NCBI GenBank assembly: GCA_946800325.1
Contig: OX326958.1
Coordinates: forward strand, 65,824,366-65,888,365
DNA from: Luzula sylvatica
Taxonomy: Eukaryota > Streptophyta > Magnoliopsida > Poales > Juncaceae
Reading direction: 5' to 3'
DNA length: 64,000 nt
Below the pieces are notes generated by a model. The model did not search any database. It was not told the DNA's origin and was given only the letters and a program-made list of their open reading frames with translations. Shown piece after piece: positions 1 through 14,398 of the stretch. The first letter of the stretch is position 1. Each line of letters starts with the position of its first letter. The position numbers and the translations under genes are program-made.

Positions 1-609
1 TGTAGGAATGTAGTTAGTTAGTTAGTTAATTGGTATGAAGGAAGATAGTTAGTTAGTTAATTAGTTAGTTATTTAGTTAGTTTGTTAGTTAGTTATTTGG
101 TTATTTATCTAGTAGTTAGTTAGTTAGTTAGTTAATCAGTTAATTAGTTAGTTAGTTAGTTAGTCAGTTAGTTAATATGTATGTAAGAAGGTACGTAGTT
201 AGTTAGTTAGTCAGATTGTTAGTTAATTAGTTAGTTAGTAAGTTAGTTATCTAGTAGTTGGCTAGTTAGTTAGTTAGTTAGTTAGTTCACTGGTTAGTTA
301 TTTAATTAGTTAGTTAGTTAGATAGCTAGCTAGTTGTTATTTAGTTAGTTGGTTAGTTAGTTAGCTAGTAGTTAGTTAGTTCACTATTTAGTTATTTAGT
401 AAGTGAGTTAGTTAGTTAGTGCGTATGTAGGAAGTTAGTTAGTAGTTAGTTAGTTAGTTAGTCAGTAGTTAGTTAGTTTGTTTGTTTGTTAGCTAGTAGT
501 TAGTTAGTTCGTTAGTTAATATGTATGTAAGATGGTAGTTAGTTAGTTAGTTAGTTAGATAAATAGTTACTTAATTAGTTAGTTAGTTAGTTAGTTAGTT
601 CTCTAGTTG

Positions 610-641
<32 letters not shown>

Positions 642-989
642 TTTAGTAAATTAATAAGTTAGTTAGTTAGTTAGTAAGTTTGTGAGTTAGTTAATATGTA
701 TGTAAGAAGCTAGTTAGTTTTTTCGTTAGATAGTTAGTCAAAGTGTAAGTTAGTTAGTTAGTTATCGAGTAGTTAGTTAGTTAGTTAGTTAGTTAATCTG
801 TTAGTTATTTAGTTAGTTTGTTAGTTAGTTAGAGAGTAGTTTGTTAGTTAGTTATTTATTTATTTAGTTAGTTAGTTAGTTGGCTACTTAATGGTCATGT
901 AGGAAGGTAGGTTGTTAGTTACTTAGTTAGTTAATATGTATGTGGGGAGATAGTTAGTTAGGTAATTAGTTAGTTATTTAGTAAGATAA

Positions 990-1030
<41 letters not shown>

Positions 1031-1107
1031 GGGTTTGTAGGAACGTAGTTTATTAATTAATGAGTTAGTTAGTTAGTTAGTTAGTTAGTTAATATGTGTG
1101 TAGGAAG

Positions 1108-1142
<35 letters not shown>

Positions 1143-1211
1143 ATTAGTTAGATAGTTAGTCAGTTACTTAGTGTGTTCGTACGAACGTAGTTAGTTAATT
1201 AGTTTGTAAGG

Positions 1212-1252
<41 letters not shown>

Positions 1253-1348
1253 GGTTAGTTAGCTAGTAGTTAGTTAGTTAGTTAGTTAGTTAGTCAATTA
1301 GTTAGTTATTTAGTTAGTTAGTTAGTTAGTTAGTAAGTTAGTAGGAAG

Positions 1349-1379
<31 letters not shown>

Positions 1380-1517
1380 ATTAGTTAGTTAGTAAGTTAT
1401 TTAGTTAGTTAGTTATAGGTAGTTAGATAATCACTTAATTAGTTAGTTAGTTAGTTAGTTAGTCAAAATGTATGTAAGAGGGTAGTTAGTTAGTTAGTTA
1501 CATAGTTAGTCAATAAC

Positions 1518-1556
<39 letters not shown>

Positions 1557-2200
1557 ATAGTTAGTTAGTTAGTTAGTTAGTTATTTAGTTAGTTAGTTAA
1601 CTAGTTAGCTAGTAGTTAGTTAGTTAGTTATATATTTAGTTAGTTAGTTAGTTAGTTAGTTAGTGGGTATGTAGGAAGTTAGTTAGTTAGTTGGTTAGTT
1701 AGTTAATTGGTATGTAGGAAGATAGTTAGTTAGTTAATTAGTTAGTTATTTAGTTAGTCATCTTGTAGTTAGTTAGTAAGTTAGTTAGTTAGTTAGTTAA
1801 TTAGGTAGTTAGTTAGTAAGTTAGTTAGTTAGTTAGTTAGTTAATTAGGTAGTTAGTTAGTTAGTTAGTTAGTTATTTAGTTAGTTAGGAAGGTACTTAG
1901 TTAGTTAGTTATTTAGTTAGTTAGTTAGTTAATTAGTTTGTTAGTAAGTATGTTCATTAGTTAGTTAGTTAGTGGGTATGTATGAAGGTACCTAGTTAGT
2001 TTGTTAGTTAGTTAATTAGCTAGTATTTAGTTAGTTAGTTAGTCAATATGTAGGTAACAAGGTAGTTAGTTAGTTAGTTAGTTAGATAGTTAGTTAGTTA
2101 ATTAGTTAGTTAGTTAGTTAGTTAGTCAGTCAATATGTAGGTAAGAAGGTAGTTAGTTAGTTAGTTAGTTAGTTAGTCAGTCAATATGTAGGTAAGAAGG

Positions 2201-2231
<31 letters not shown>

Positions 2232-3246
2232 ATAGTTAGTTAGTTAGTTAGTTAGCGTTAGTTAGTAGTTATTTAGTTAGATAGTTAATCTGTTACATAA
2301 TTAGTTCGTTAGTTAGTTAGTTAGTTATCTAGAAGTTAGTTAGTTAGTTAGTTATTTAGCTAGTTAGTTTGTTAGTTAGCTAGTAGTTAGTTAGTTAATT
2401 AGTTACTTATGTAGTTAGTTAGTTAGTTAGTTAGTTAGTGGGTATGTAGGAAGTTAGTAAGTTAGTTAATTGGTATGTAGGAAGATAGTTAGTTAGTTAG
2501 TGGATTTGTAGAATGGTAGTTAGTTAATTAGTAAGTTAGTTAGTTAATAGGTATGTAGGAAGATAGTTAGTTAATTAGTTAGTTAGTAATTTAGTTAGTT
2601 AGTTATAGGTAGTTAGTTAATCAGTTAATTAGTTAGTTAGTAAGTTAGTTAGTTAGTTAGTTTGTCAATATTTATGTAAGAAGGTAGTTAGTTAGTTAGT
2701 TAGTTACATAGCTAGTTAGTTAGTTAGCTAGTTAGTTAGTTAGCTAGTTAGTTAGTAGTTAGTTAGTTAGTTAGTTAATCTGTTAGTTATATAGTTGGTT
2801 AGCTAGTTAGTTAGCAAATAAATAGTTTGTTATATATTTAGTCAGTTAGTTAGTGGGTATGTAGGAAGTTAGTTAGTAAGTTAGTTATTTAATTAGTTAG
2901 TTATTTAGTTAGTTATCTAGTAGTTAGTTAGTTAGTTAGTTAGCTAGTAGTTAGTTTGTTAGTTTGTTAATTAGTTAGTTAGTTAATTAGTTAATTAGTT
3001 AGTTAGTTAGCTAATATGTGTGTAAGAAGGTAGTCAGTTAGTTAGTTAGTTAATTAGTTAGGTAGTTAGTTAGTCAGTTAATATGTATGTAAGAAGGTAG
3101 TTAGTTAGTTAGTTAGTTAGTTAGATGGATAGTTATTTAATTAGTTAGTTAGTTAGTTATCTAGTAGTTAGTTAGTTAGTTTGTTAATATGTATGTAAGA
3201 AGGTACCAAGTTAGTCAGTTAGTTAGTTAGTTAGATAGTTAGTTCA

Positions 3247-3284
<38 letters not shown>

Positions 3285-3734
3285 GTCAGTTAGTTAGTTC
3301 GTTAGTTAGTTAGTTAGTCAACTAGTTAGTTATTCGGATAGTTAGTTAGTTAGTTATTCAGTTAGTCAGTTAGTTAGTTAGATAGCTTGTAGTTAGTTAG
3401 TTAACTAGTTAGTTATTTAGTTAGTTAGTTAGTTAGCTAGTAGTTAGTTAGTTAACTAGTTAGTTATTATTTTAGTTAGTTTGTTAGTTAGTTAGTTAGT
3501 TAGTTAGTGGGTATGTAGGAAGTAACTTAGTTAGTTAATAGGTATGTAGGAAGATAATTAGTTAGTTAGTTAGTTTGTTTGTTAGTGGGTTTGTAGGAAG
3601 GTAGTTAGTTAATTAGTTAGTTAGTTAGTTAATGTGTGTTTATGCAGATAGAAAGTTAATTAGTTTGTTAGTTAGCATAATAGTTAGTTAGTTAGTTAGT
3701 AAGTTAGTGGGTCCGTACGAAGGTAGTTAGTTAA

Positions 3735-3765
<31 letters not shown>

Positions 3766-3809
3766 TTAGGTATGTATGAAGGTAGTTGGTTAGTAAGTTA
3801 CTTAGTTAA

Positions 3810-3861
<52 letters not shown>

Positions 3862-4577
3862 CTAGTAGTTACTTAGTTAGTTAGTTAGTTAATTAGTTAA
3901 TTAGTCAGATAGTTAGTTAGTAAGTTAACTAGTAATTAGTTAGTTAATTAGTTAATTGATTATTTAGTTAGTTAGTTAGTGGTTAACTTAGTTAATATGT
4001 ATATACGAAGGTAGCTACTTATTTAGTTAATTAGTTAGTTAGTTAGCTAGTAATTAGTTAGTTAGTTACATAATTAGTTAGTTAGTTAGTTAATTAATTA
4101 GTTAGTTAGTTAGTGGGTATGTTGGAGGGTACTTAGTTAGTTAGTTATTTAGTTAATTAGTTAGTTAGTTAGTTAGTTAGTTAGTAAGTATGTTCTTTAG
4201 TTAGTGGGTATGTAATGAGATAGCTAGTTAGTAAGTTATTTAGTTAGTTAATTAGTTATATATGTATTTATTTAGTTAGTTAGTTAGTTAGTTAATGGGT
4301 ATGTGGAAAGTTAGTTAGTTAGTTAGTTAGTTAGTTAATTGGTATGCAGGAAGATAGTTAGTTAGTTAGTTAGTTAGTTAGTGAGTGGGTTTGTAGGATG
4401 GTAGTTAGTTAATTAGTTAGTTACTTAATTAGTTAATAGGAATGTAGGAAGATAGTTAGTTAGTTAGTTAGTTAGTTAATTAGTTAGTTAGCTATTTACT
4501 TAGTTAGTTAGTTAGTTAATTAGTTAGTTAGCTATTTAGTTAGTTAGTTAGTTATAGGTAGTTAGTTAATGAGTTAA

Positions 4578-4612
<35 letters not shown>

Positions 4613-4919
4613 TAGTTAGGTAGTAAGTTCATTAGTTAATTAGGTAGGTAGGTAGTTATATAGTAAGTTAGTTAGTTAATTAGTTAGTCAGTTATCAAGT
4701 AGTTAGTTAGTTAGTCAGTTAGTTAATCGGTTAGTTATTTAGTTAGTTTGTTAGTCAGTTAGAGAGTAGTTAGTTAGTTAGTTAGTTATTTATTTATTTA
4801 GTTAGTTAGTTGGCTACTTAATGGTCATGTAGGAAGGTAGGTAGTTAGTTAGTTAGTCAGTTAATAGGTATGTGGGGAGATAGTTAGTTAGTTAATTAGT
4901 TAGTTCTTTAGTAAGATAA

Positions 4920-4960
<41 letters not shown>

Positions 4961-5306
4961 CAGTAGTTAGATAGTTAGTTAGTTAGTTAGTTAACTAGTT
5001 AGTTGTTTAGTTAGTTAGTTAGTTAGTTAGTTAATTAGTTAGTTAGTTGACTACTTAGTTATTTCGTTAGTTAGTTAGTTAGTTAGCTAGTAGTTAGTTA
5101 GTTAATTATTTAGTTAGTTAGTTAGTGGGTAAGCAGGAAGTTAGTTAGTTAGTTAGTTCATTCGTTAGTTAGTTAATAAGTATGTAAGAAGATATTTAGT
5201 TAGTTAGATAGTTAGTTAGTTAGTGGGTTTGTAGGAACGTAGTTTATTAATTAATGAGTTAGTTAGTTAGTTAGTTAGTTAATAGGTGTGTAGGAAGATA
5301 GTTAGC

Positions 5307-5352
<46 letters not shown>

Positions 5353-5683
5353 ATTAGTTACTTAGTTAGTCAGTTACTTAGTGTGTTCGTACGAACGTAG
5401 TTAGTTAATTAGTTTGTTAGGTAGTTAGTTAGTTAGTTAGTTAGTTAATAGGTATATATAAAGTTAGTTGGTTAGTTAGTTTGTTAGTTTGTTAGTTAGT
5501 TAGTTAGTTAGCTAGTAGTTAGTTAGTTAGTTAGTTAGTTAGTTAATTAGTCAGTTATTTAGTTAGTTAGCTAGTTAGTTAGTAAGTTAGTAGGAAGATA
5601 GTTAGTTAGTTAGTTAGTTAGTTAATTAGTTAGTTAGTAAGTTATTTAGTTAGTTAGTTATAGGTAGTTAGAAAATCACTTAA

Positions 5684-5716
<33 letters not shown>

Positions 5717-6122
5717 CAATATGTATGTAAGAAGGTAGTTAGTTAGTTAGTTACATAGTTAGTTAATGACTTAGTTAGTTAGTTAGTTAGTTAGTTAGTC
5801 AATATGTATGTAAGAAGGTAGTTAGTTAGTTAGTTACATAGTTAGTTAATGACTTAGTTAGTTAGTTAGTTAGTTAGTTTGTTAGTTAGTTAGTTAGTTA
5901 GTAGTTAGTTAGTTAATTAGTTAGTCATTTAGTTAGTTAGTTAACTAGTTAGCTAGTAGTTATTTAGTTAGTTATATATTTAGTTAGTTAGTTAGTTAGT
6001 TAGTTAGTGGGTATGTAGGAAGTTAGTTACTTAGTTACTTAGTTAGTTAATTGGTATGTAGGAAGATAGTTAGTTAGTTAATTAGTTAGTTATTTAGTTA
6101 GTCATCTAGTAGTTAGTTAGTA

Positions 6123-6183
<61 letters not shown>

Positions 6184-6864
6184 ATTAGGTAGTTATTTAG
6201 TAAGGTAGTTAGTTAGTTAGTTAGTTAGTTAATTTGGTAGTTAGTTAGTTAGTCAGTTCGTTAGTTAGTTAGGAAGGTACTTAGTTATTTAGTTAGTTAG
6301 TTAGTTAATTAGTTTGTTAGTAAGTATGTTCATTAGTTAGTTAGTTAGTGGGTATGTATGAAGGTAGCTAGTCAGTTAGTTAGTTAGTTAGTTAGTTAAT
6401 TAGTTAATTAGCTAGTATTTAGTTAGTTAGTTAGTCAATACGTAGGTAAGAAGTTAGTTAGTTAGTTAGTTAGTTAGTTAATGTGTAGGTAAGAAGGTAT
6501 TTAGTTAGTTAGTTAGTTAGTTAGATAGTTAGTTAGTTAGTTTGTTAGTTAGTAGTTATTTAGTTAGTTAGTTAATCTGTTACTTATTTAGTTCGTTAGT
6601 TAGTTATTTAGTTATCTAGTAGTTAATTAGTTACTTATGTAGTTAGTTAGTTAGTTTGTTAGTGGGTATGTAGGAAGTTAGTAAGTTAGTTAGTTAATTG
6701 GTACGTAGGAAGATAGTTAGTTAGTTAGTTAGTTAGTGGATTTGTAGAATGTTAGTTAGTTAATTAGTTAGTTAGTTAGTTAATAGGTATGTAGGAAGAT
6801 AGTTAGTAAATTAGTTAGTTAGTAATGTAGTTAATTAGTTATAGGTAGTTAGTTAATCAGTTAA

Positions 6865-6897
<33 letters not shown>

Positions 6898-7518
6898 CAA
6901 TATGTATGTAAGAAGGTAGTTAGTTAGTTAGTTAGTTACATATTTAGTTAACTAGTTAGTTAGTTGGCTAGTTAGTTAGCTAGTTAGTTAGTAGTTAGTT
7001 AGTTAGTTAGTTAATCTGTTAGTTATATAGTTGGTTAGTTAGTTAGTTAGCTAATAAATAGTTAGTTATATATTTAGTCAGTTAGTCAGTTAGTTAGTGG
7101 GTATGCAGGAAGTTAGTTAGTAAGTTAGTAAGTTAATTAGTTAGTTATTTAGTTAGTTATCTAGTAGTTAGTTAGTTAGTTAGTTAGCAAGTAGTTAGTT
7201 TGTTAGTTTGTTAATTAGTTAGTTAGTTAATTAGTTAATTAGTTAGTTAGTTAGCAAATATGTATGTAAGAAGGCAGTTAGTTAGTTAGTTAGTTAGTTA
7301 GTTTGTTAGTCAGTTAATATGTATGTAAGAAGGTAGTTAGTTAGTTAGTTAGTTAGATGGATAGTTATTTAATTAGTTAGTTAGTTAGTTAGTTAGTTTG
7401 TTAATATGTATGTAAGAAGAAACCAAGTTAGTTAGTTAGTTAAGAAGGTAGTTAGTTAGTTAGTTAGTTAGTTAGATAAATAGTTACTTAATTAGTTAGT
7501 TAGTTAGTTATCTAGTTG

Positions 7519-7556
<38 letters not shown>

Positions 7557-8040
7557 AAATTAATAAGTTAGGTAGTTAGTTAGTTAGTTAGTTAGTTAGT
7601 GAGTGAGTTAGTTAATATGTATGTAAGAAGCTAGTTAGTTTTTTCGTTAGATAGTTAGTGAAACTGTAAGTTAGTTAGTTATCAAGTAGTTAGTTAGTTA
7701 GTTAGTTAGTTAATCCGTTAGTTATTTAGTTTGTTTGTTAGTTAGTTAGAGAGTAGTTAGTTAGATAGTTATTTATTTATTTAGGTAGTTAGTTATTTGG
7801 CTACTTAATGGTCATGTAGGAAGGTAGGTAGGTAGTTAGTTAGTTAGTTAGTTAACAGGTATGTGGGAAGATAGTTAGGTAGTTAATTAGTTAGTTATTT
7901 AGTAAGATAATTAGTTAGTTAGTTAGTTAGTTAGTTATCTAGTAGTTAGATAGTTAGTTAGTTTGTTAGTTAACTAGTTAGTTATTTAGTTAGTTAGTTA
8001 GTTAGTTTGCCAGTAGTTAGTTAGTTAACTACTTAGTTAT

Positions 8041-8076
<36 letters not shown>

Positions 8077-8246
8077 CTATTAGTTAGTTAGTTAGTTAAT
8101 TATTTAGTAAGTTAGTTAGTGGGTAAGCAGGAAGTTAGTTAGTTAGTTAGTTAGTTAGTTCGTTAGTAAGTTAATAAGTATGTAAGAAGATATTTAGTTA
8201 GTTAGTTGGTTAGTGGGTTTTTAGGAAGGTAGTTTATTAATTAGTG

Positions 8247-8279
<33 letters not shown>

Positions 8280-8295
8280 ATAGGTGTGTAGGAAG

Positions 8296-8326
<31 letters not shown>

Positions 8327-8397
8327 ATTAGTTAGTTAGTTAGTCAGTAACTTAGTGTGTTCGTACGAACGTAGTTAGTTAATTAGTTTGTTAGGTG

Positions 8398-8442
<45 letters not shown>

Positions 8443-8616
8443 CTAGTAGCTAGTTAGTAAATTATTTAGTTAGTTAGTTAGTGGGTAAGCAGGAAGTTAG
8501 TTAGTTTGTTAGTTAGTTAGTTCGTTAGTAAGTTAATAAGTATGTAAGAAGATATTTAGTTAGTCAGTTAGTTAGTTAGTTAGTGGGTTTGTAGGAAGGT
8601 AGTTTATTAATTAGTG

Positions 8617-8649
<33 letters not shown>

Positions 8650-8925
8650 ATAGGTGTGTAGGAAGATAGTTAGTTAGTTAGTTAGTTAATTAGTTAGTTA
8701 GTTAGTCAGTAACTTAGTGTGTTCGTACGAACGTAGTTAGTTAATTAGTCTGTTAGGTAGTTAGTTAGTTAGTTAGTTAATAGGTATATATAAAGTAAGT
8801 TGGTTACTTAGTTAGTTAGTTAGTAAGTTAGTTAGTTAGCTAGTAGTTAGTTAGTTTATTAGTTAGTTAGTTAATTAGTTAATTATTTAGTTAGTTAGCT
8901 AGTTAGTTAGTAAGTTAGTAGGAAG

Positions 8926-8956
<31 letters not shown>

Positions 8957-9447
8957 ATTAGTTAGTTAGTTAGTTATGTGGTTAGTTATTTGTAGGGAGT
9001 TAGATAATCACTTAATTAGTTAGTTAGTTTGTTAGTTAGTCAAAATGTACGTTAGAAGGTAGTTAGTTAGTTAGTTACATAGTTAGCTAATAACTTAGTT
9101 AGTCAGTTAGTTAGTTAGTTAGTAGTTAGTGAGTTGGTTAGTTAATTAGTTAGTTATTTAGTTAAATAGTCAACTAGTTAGCTAGTAGTTAGTTAGTTAG
9201 TTATATATTTAGTTAGTTAGTCAGTTAGTTAGTGGGTATGTAGGAAGTTAGTTAGATAGTTAGTTAGTTAGTTAATTGGTATGTAGGAAGATAGTTAGTT
9301 AGTTAATTAGTTAGTTATTTAGTTAGTCATCTAGTAGTTAGTTAGTAACTAAGTTAGTAAGTAAGTTAGTTAGTTAGTTAGTTAGTTAGTTAGCTAGTTA
9401 ATTAGGTAATAGTTAGTAAGTTAGTTAGTTAGTTAGTTAGTTAGTTC

Positions 9448-9492
<45 letters not shown>

Positions 9493-9780
9493 GAAAGTAC
9501 TTAGTTAGTTAGTTATTTAGTTAGTTAGTTAGGTAATTAGTTTGTTAGTAAGTATTTTCGTTACTTAGTTAGTTAGTGGGTATGTATGAAGGTAGCTAGT
9601 TAGTTAGTTAGTTAGTTAATTAGTTAATTAGTTAATTAGCTAGTATTTAGTTAGTTAGTTAGTCAATATGTACGTAAGAAGGTAGTTAGTTAGTTAGTTA
9701 GTTAGTTAGATAGTTAGTTAGTTAGTTAGTTAGTTAGTCAATGTGTAGGTAAGAAGGTAGTTAGTTAGTTAGTTAGTTAA

Positions 9781-9819
<39 letters not shown>

Positions 9820-9891
9820 TCTTGTAGTTATTTAGTTTGTTAGTTAATCTGTTTCTTATTTAGTTCGTTAGTTAGTTAGTTAGTTATCTAG

Positions 9892-9929
<38 letters not shown>

Positions 9930-10580
9930 TTTTGCTAGTTAGTTAGTTAGTTAGCTAGTAGTTAGTTAGTTAATTAGTTACTTATGTAGTTAGTCAGTTA
10001 GTGGGTACGTAGGAAGTTAGTTAGTTAGTTAGTTAATTGGTATGTAGGAATATAGTTATTTAGTTAGTTAGTTAGTGGATTTGTAGAATGGTAGTTAGTT
10101 AATTAGTTAGTTAGTTAGTTAATAGGTATGTAGGAAGATAGTTAGTTAGTTAGTTAGTTAGTTATTTAGTTAGTTAGTTATAGGTAGTTAGTTAATCATT
10201 TAATTAGTGAGTTAGTTAGTTAGTTATTTAGTCAATATGTATGTAAGAAGGTAGTTAGTTTGTTAGTTAGTTACATAGTTAGTTAATTAGTTAGTTAGTT
10301 GGTTAGTTAGTTAGGTAGTTAGTTAGTAGTTAGTTAGTTAGTATTAGTTAATCAGTTAGTTAGTTAGCTAATAGTTAGTTAGTTATATATTTAGTTAGTT
10401 AGTCAGTTAGTTAGTGGGTATGTAGGAAGTTAGTTAGTTAGTTAGTTAGTTAATTAGTTAGTTATCTAGTAGTTAGTTAGTTAGTTAGTTAGATAGTTAG
10501 TTAGCTAGTAGTTAGTTTGTTAATTAGTTAGTTAGTTAATTACTTAATTAGTCAGTTAGTTAGTTAATATGTATGTAAGA

Positions 10581-10616
<36 letters not shown>

Positions 10617-10617
10617 C

Positions 10618-10649
<32 letters not shown>

Positions 10650-10935
10650 ATATGTATGTAAGAAGGTAGTTAGTTAGTTAGTTAGTTATCTAGTAGTTAG
10701 TTAGTTTGTATGTTAATATGTATGTAAGAAGGTACCTTGTTAGTTAGTTAGTTAGTTAGTTAGATAGTTAGTTCATTAGTTAGTTAGTTAGTTAGTTAGT
10801 TAGATAGTTAGTTAGTTAGTTTTTTAGTTTTTTATCTAGTAGTAAGTTAGTTAGTTAGTTAGATAGTTAGTTCATTAGTTAGTTAGTTAGTTAGATAGTT
10901 AGTTAGTTAGTTTTTTAGTATTTTATCTAGTAGTA

Positions 10936-10978
<43 letters not shown>

Positions 10979-11099
10979 CAACTAGTTAGTTATTCAGTTA
11001 GTTAGTTACTTAGATAGCTTGTAGTTAGTTAGTTGACTAGTTAGTTATTTAGTTAGTTAGTTAGTTAGCTAGTAGTTAGCTAGTTAACTAGTTAGTCAT

Positions 11100-11138
<39 letters not shown>

Positions 11139-12279
11139 AGTAGTTAGTGGGTATGTAGGAAGTAAGTCAGTTAGTTAATAGGTATGTAGGAAGATAATTA
11201 GTTAGTCAGTTAGTTTGTTTGTTAATGGGATTGTAGGAAGGTAGTTAGTTAATTAGTTAGTTAGTTAGTTAGTTAATATGTATGTAGGCAGATAGTAAGT
11301 TAATTAGTTTGTTAGTTAGCTTATTAGTTAGTTAGTTAGTTAGTGGGTCCGTGCGAAGGTAGTTAGTTAATTAGTTAGTTAGTTAGTTAGTTAGTTAATA
11401 GGTATGTATGAAGGCAGTTGGTTAGTAAGTTACTTAGTTAGTTAGTTAGTTAGCTAGCTAGTAGTTACTTTGTTAGTTAGTGAGTTAATTAGTTAGTCAG
11501 ATAGTTAGTTAGTAAGTTAACTAGTAGTTAGTTAGTTAGTTAGTTAATTAATTATTTAGTTAGTTAGTTAGTTGTTAACTTAGTTAATGGGTATGTTCGA
11601 AGGTAGCTACTTATTTACTTAAATAGTTAGTTAGTTAGTTAGCTAGTAGTTAGTTAGTTAGTTACATAATTAGATAGTTAGTTAGTTAGTTAGTTAGTGG
11701 GTATGTAGGAGGGTACTTAGTTAGTTACTTCGTTAGTTTGTTTGTTAGTTAGTATGTATGCTCGTTAGTTAGTGGGTATGTATGGAGATAGCTAGTTAGT
11801 TAGTTATTTAGTTAGTTAATTAGTTAGTTATTTATTTATTTAGTTAGTTAGTAAGTTAGTGGGTATGTGGAAAGTTAGTTAGTTAGTTAGTTATCTAGTA
11901 GTTAGTTAGTTAGTTAGTGAATCAGTTAGTTATTTTGTTAGTTAGTTAGTTAATCAGTTAGTTATATCGTTAGTTAGTTAGTTAGTGAGATAGTAGTTAT
12001 TTATTTATTTAGTGAATTAGTTAGCTAGTTAATGGTTATGTAGGAAGGTTGTTAGTTAGCTAATAGGTATATATGAAGATTGTTAGTTAGTTAATTAGTT
12101 AGTTATTTAGTCAATTATCTAGTAGTTAGTTTGTTAGTCAGTTAGTTATTTAGTTATTTATCTAGTAGTTAGTTATTTAGTTAGTTTGTTAGTTAGTTAA
12201 TTAGTTAGTTAGTCAATTAGTTAGTTAGTTAGTTAATATGTATGTAAGAAGGTACGTAGTTAGTTAGTTAGTTAGTTAA

Positions 12280-12319
<40 letters not shown>

Positions 12320-12799
12320 CTATGTAGTAATTAGTTAGTTAGTTAGTTAGTTAACTAGTTAGTTATTTAGTTAGTTACCTAGTAGTTAGTTAGTTAACTA
12401 GTTAGTTATTTAGTTAGTTTGTTAGTTAGTTAGCTAGTTGTTAGTTAATTAACAAGTTAGTCAGTTAGTTAGTCAGTTAGTTAGTCAGTTAGTTAATATG
12501 TATGTTAGAAGGTACGTAGTTAGTTAGTTAGTTAGATTGTTTGTTAATTAGTTAGTTAGTTAGTTAGTTATCTAATAGTTGGCTAGTTAGTTAGTTATTT
12601 AGTTAGTTAGTTATTTAGTTAGTTAGTTAGTCAATTAGTTTGTTAGTAAGTATGTTCATTAGTTAGTTAGTTAGTGGGTATGTATGAAGGTAGCTAGTTA
12701 GTTAGTTAGTTAGTTAATTAGTTAATTGGTTAATTAGCTAGTATTTAGTTAGTTAGTTAGTCAATATGTAGGTAAGAAGGTAGTTAGTTAGTTAGTTAG

Positions 12800-12836
<37 letters not shown>

Positions 12837-13820
12837 CAATGTGTAGGTAAGAAGGTAGTTAGTTAGTTAGTTAGTTAGTTAGATAGTTAGTTAGTTAGTT
12901 AGTTAGTAGTTATTTAGTTAGTTAGTTAATATGTTACTTATTTAGTTCGTTAGTTAGTAAGTTAGTTGTCTAGTAGTTAGTTAGTTAGTTAGTTACTTAG
13001 CTAGTTAGTTTGTTAGTTAGCTAGTAGTTAGTTAGTTAGTTAATTAGTTACTTATGTAGTTAGTTAGTTAGTTAGTGGGTATGTAGGAAGTTAGTAAGTT
13101 AATTAGTTAATTGGTATATAGGAAGATAGTTAGTTAGTTAGAGGATTTGTAGAATGGTAGTTAGTTAATTAGTAACTTAGTTAGTTAATAGGTATGTAGG
13201 AAGATAGTTACTTAATTAGTTAATTAGTTATTTAGTTAGTTAGTTATAGGTAGTTAGTTAACCAGTTAATTAGTTAGTTAGTTAGTTAGTCAGTTAGTTA
13301 GTTAGTTAGCTAGTTAGTTAGTAGTTAGTTAGTTAGTTAGTTAATCTGTTAGTTATATAGTTGGTTGGCTAGTTAGTTAGCTAATAAATAGTTAGTTATA
13401 TATTTAGTCAGTTAGTCAGTTAGTTAGTGGGTATGTAGGAAGTTAGTTAGTAAGTTAGTTAGTTAATTAGTTAGTTATTTAGTTAGTTATCTAGTAGTTA
13501 GTTAGTTAGTTAGTTGGTTAGCTAGTAGTTAGTTTGTTAGTTTGTTAATTAGTTACTTAGTTAATTAGTTAATTAGTTAGTTGGTAAGCTAATATGTATG
13601 TAAGAAGGTAGTTAGTTAGTTAGTTAGTTAGTTTGTTTGTTTGTTAGTTAATATGTATGTAAGATGATAGTTAGTTAGTTAGTTAGTTAGTTAGATGGAT
13701 AGTTATTTAATTAGTTAGTTTGTTAGTTATCTAGTAGTTAGTTAGTTAGTTAGTTTGTTAATATCTATGTAAGAAGGTACCAGGTAAGTTAGTTAGTTAG
13801 TTAGTTAGATAGTTAGTTCA

Positions 13821-13855
<35 letters not shown>

Positions 13856-14009
13856 TCAGTTAGTAAGTTCGTTAGTTAGTTAGTTAGTCAACACTTTAGT
13901 TATTCAGTTAGTTAGTTAGTTAGATAGCTTATAGTTAGTTAGTTAACTAGTTAGTTATTTAGTTAGTTAGTTAGTTAGCTAGTAGTTAGTTAGTTAACTA
14001 GTTAGTTAT

Positions 14010-14050
<41 letters not shown>

Positions 14051-14166
14051 GGGCATGTACGAAGTAACTTAGTTAGTTAGTTAGTTAGTTAATAGGTATG
14101 TAGGAAGATAATTAGTTAGTTAGTTTGTTTGTTTGTTAGTGGGTTTGTAGGAAGGTAGTTAGTTAA

Positions 14167-14199
<33 letters not shown>

Positions 14200-14362
14200 A
14201 TGTGTGTAGGCAGATAGTAAGTTACTTAGTTTGTTAGTTAGCTTATTAGTTAGTTAGTTAGTTAGTTAGTTAGTGGGTCCGTACGAAGGTAGTTAGTCAA
14301 TTAGTTAGTTAGTTAGTTAGTTAGTTAATAGGTATGTATGAAGGTAGTTGGTAGTAAGTTAC

Positions 14363-14398
<36 letters not shown>

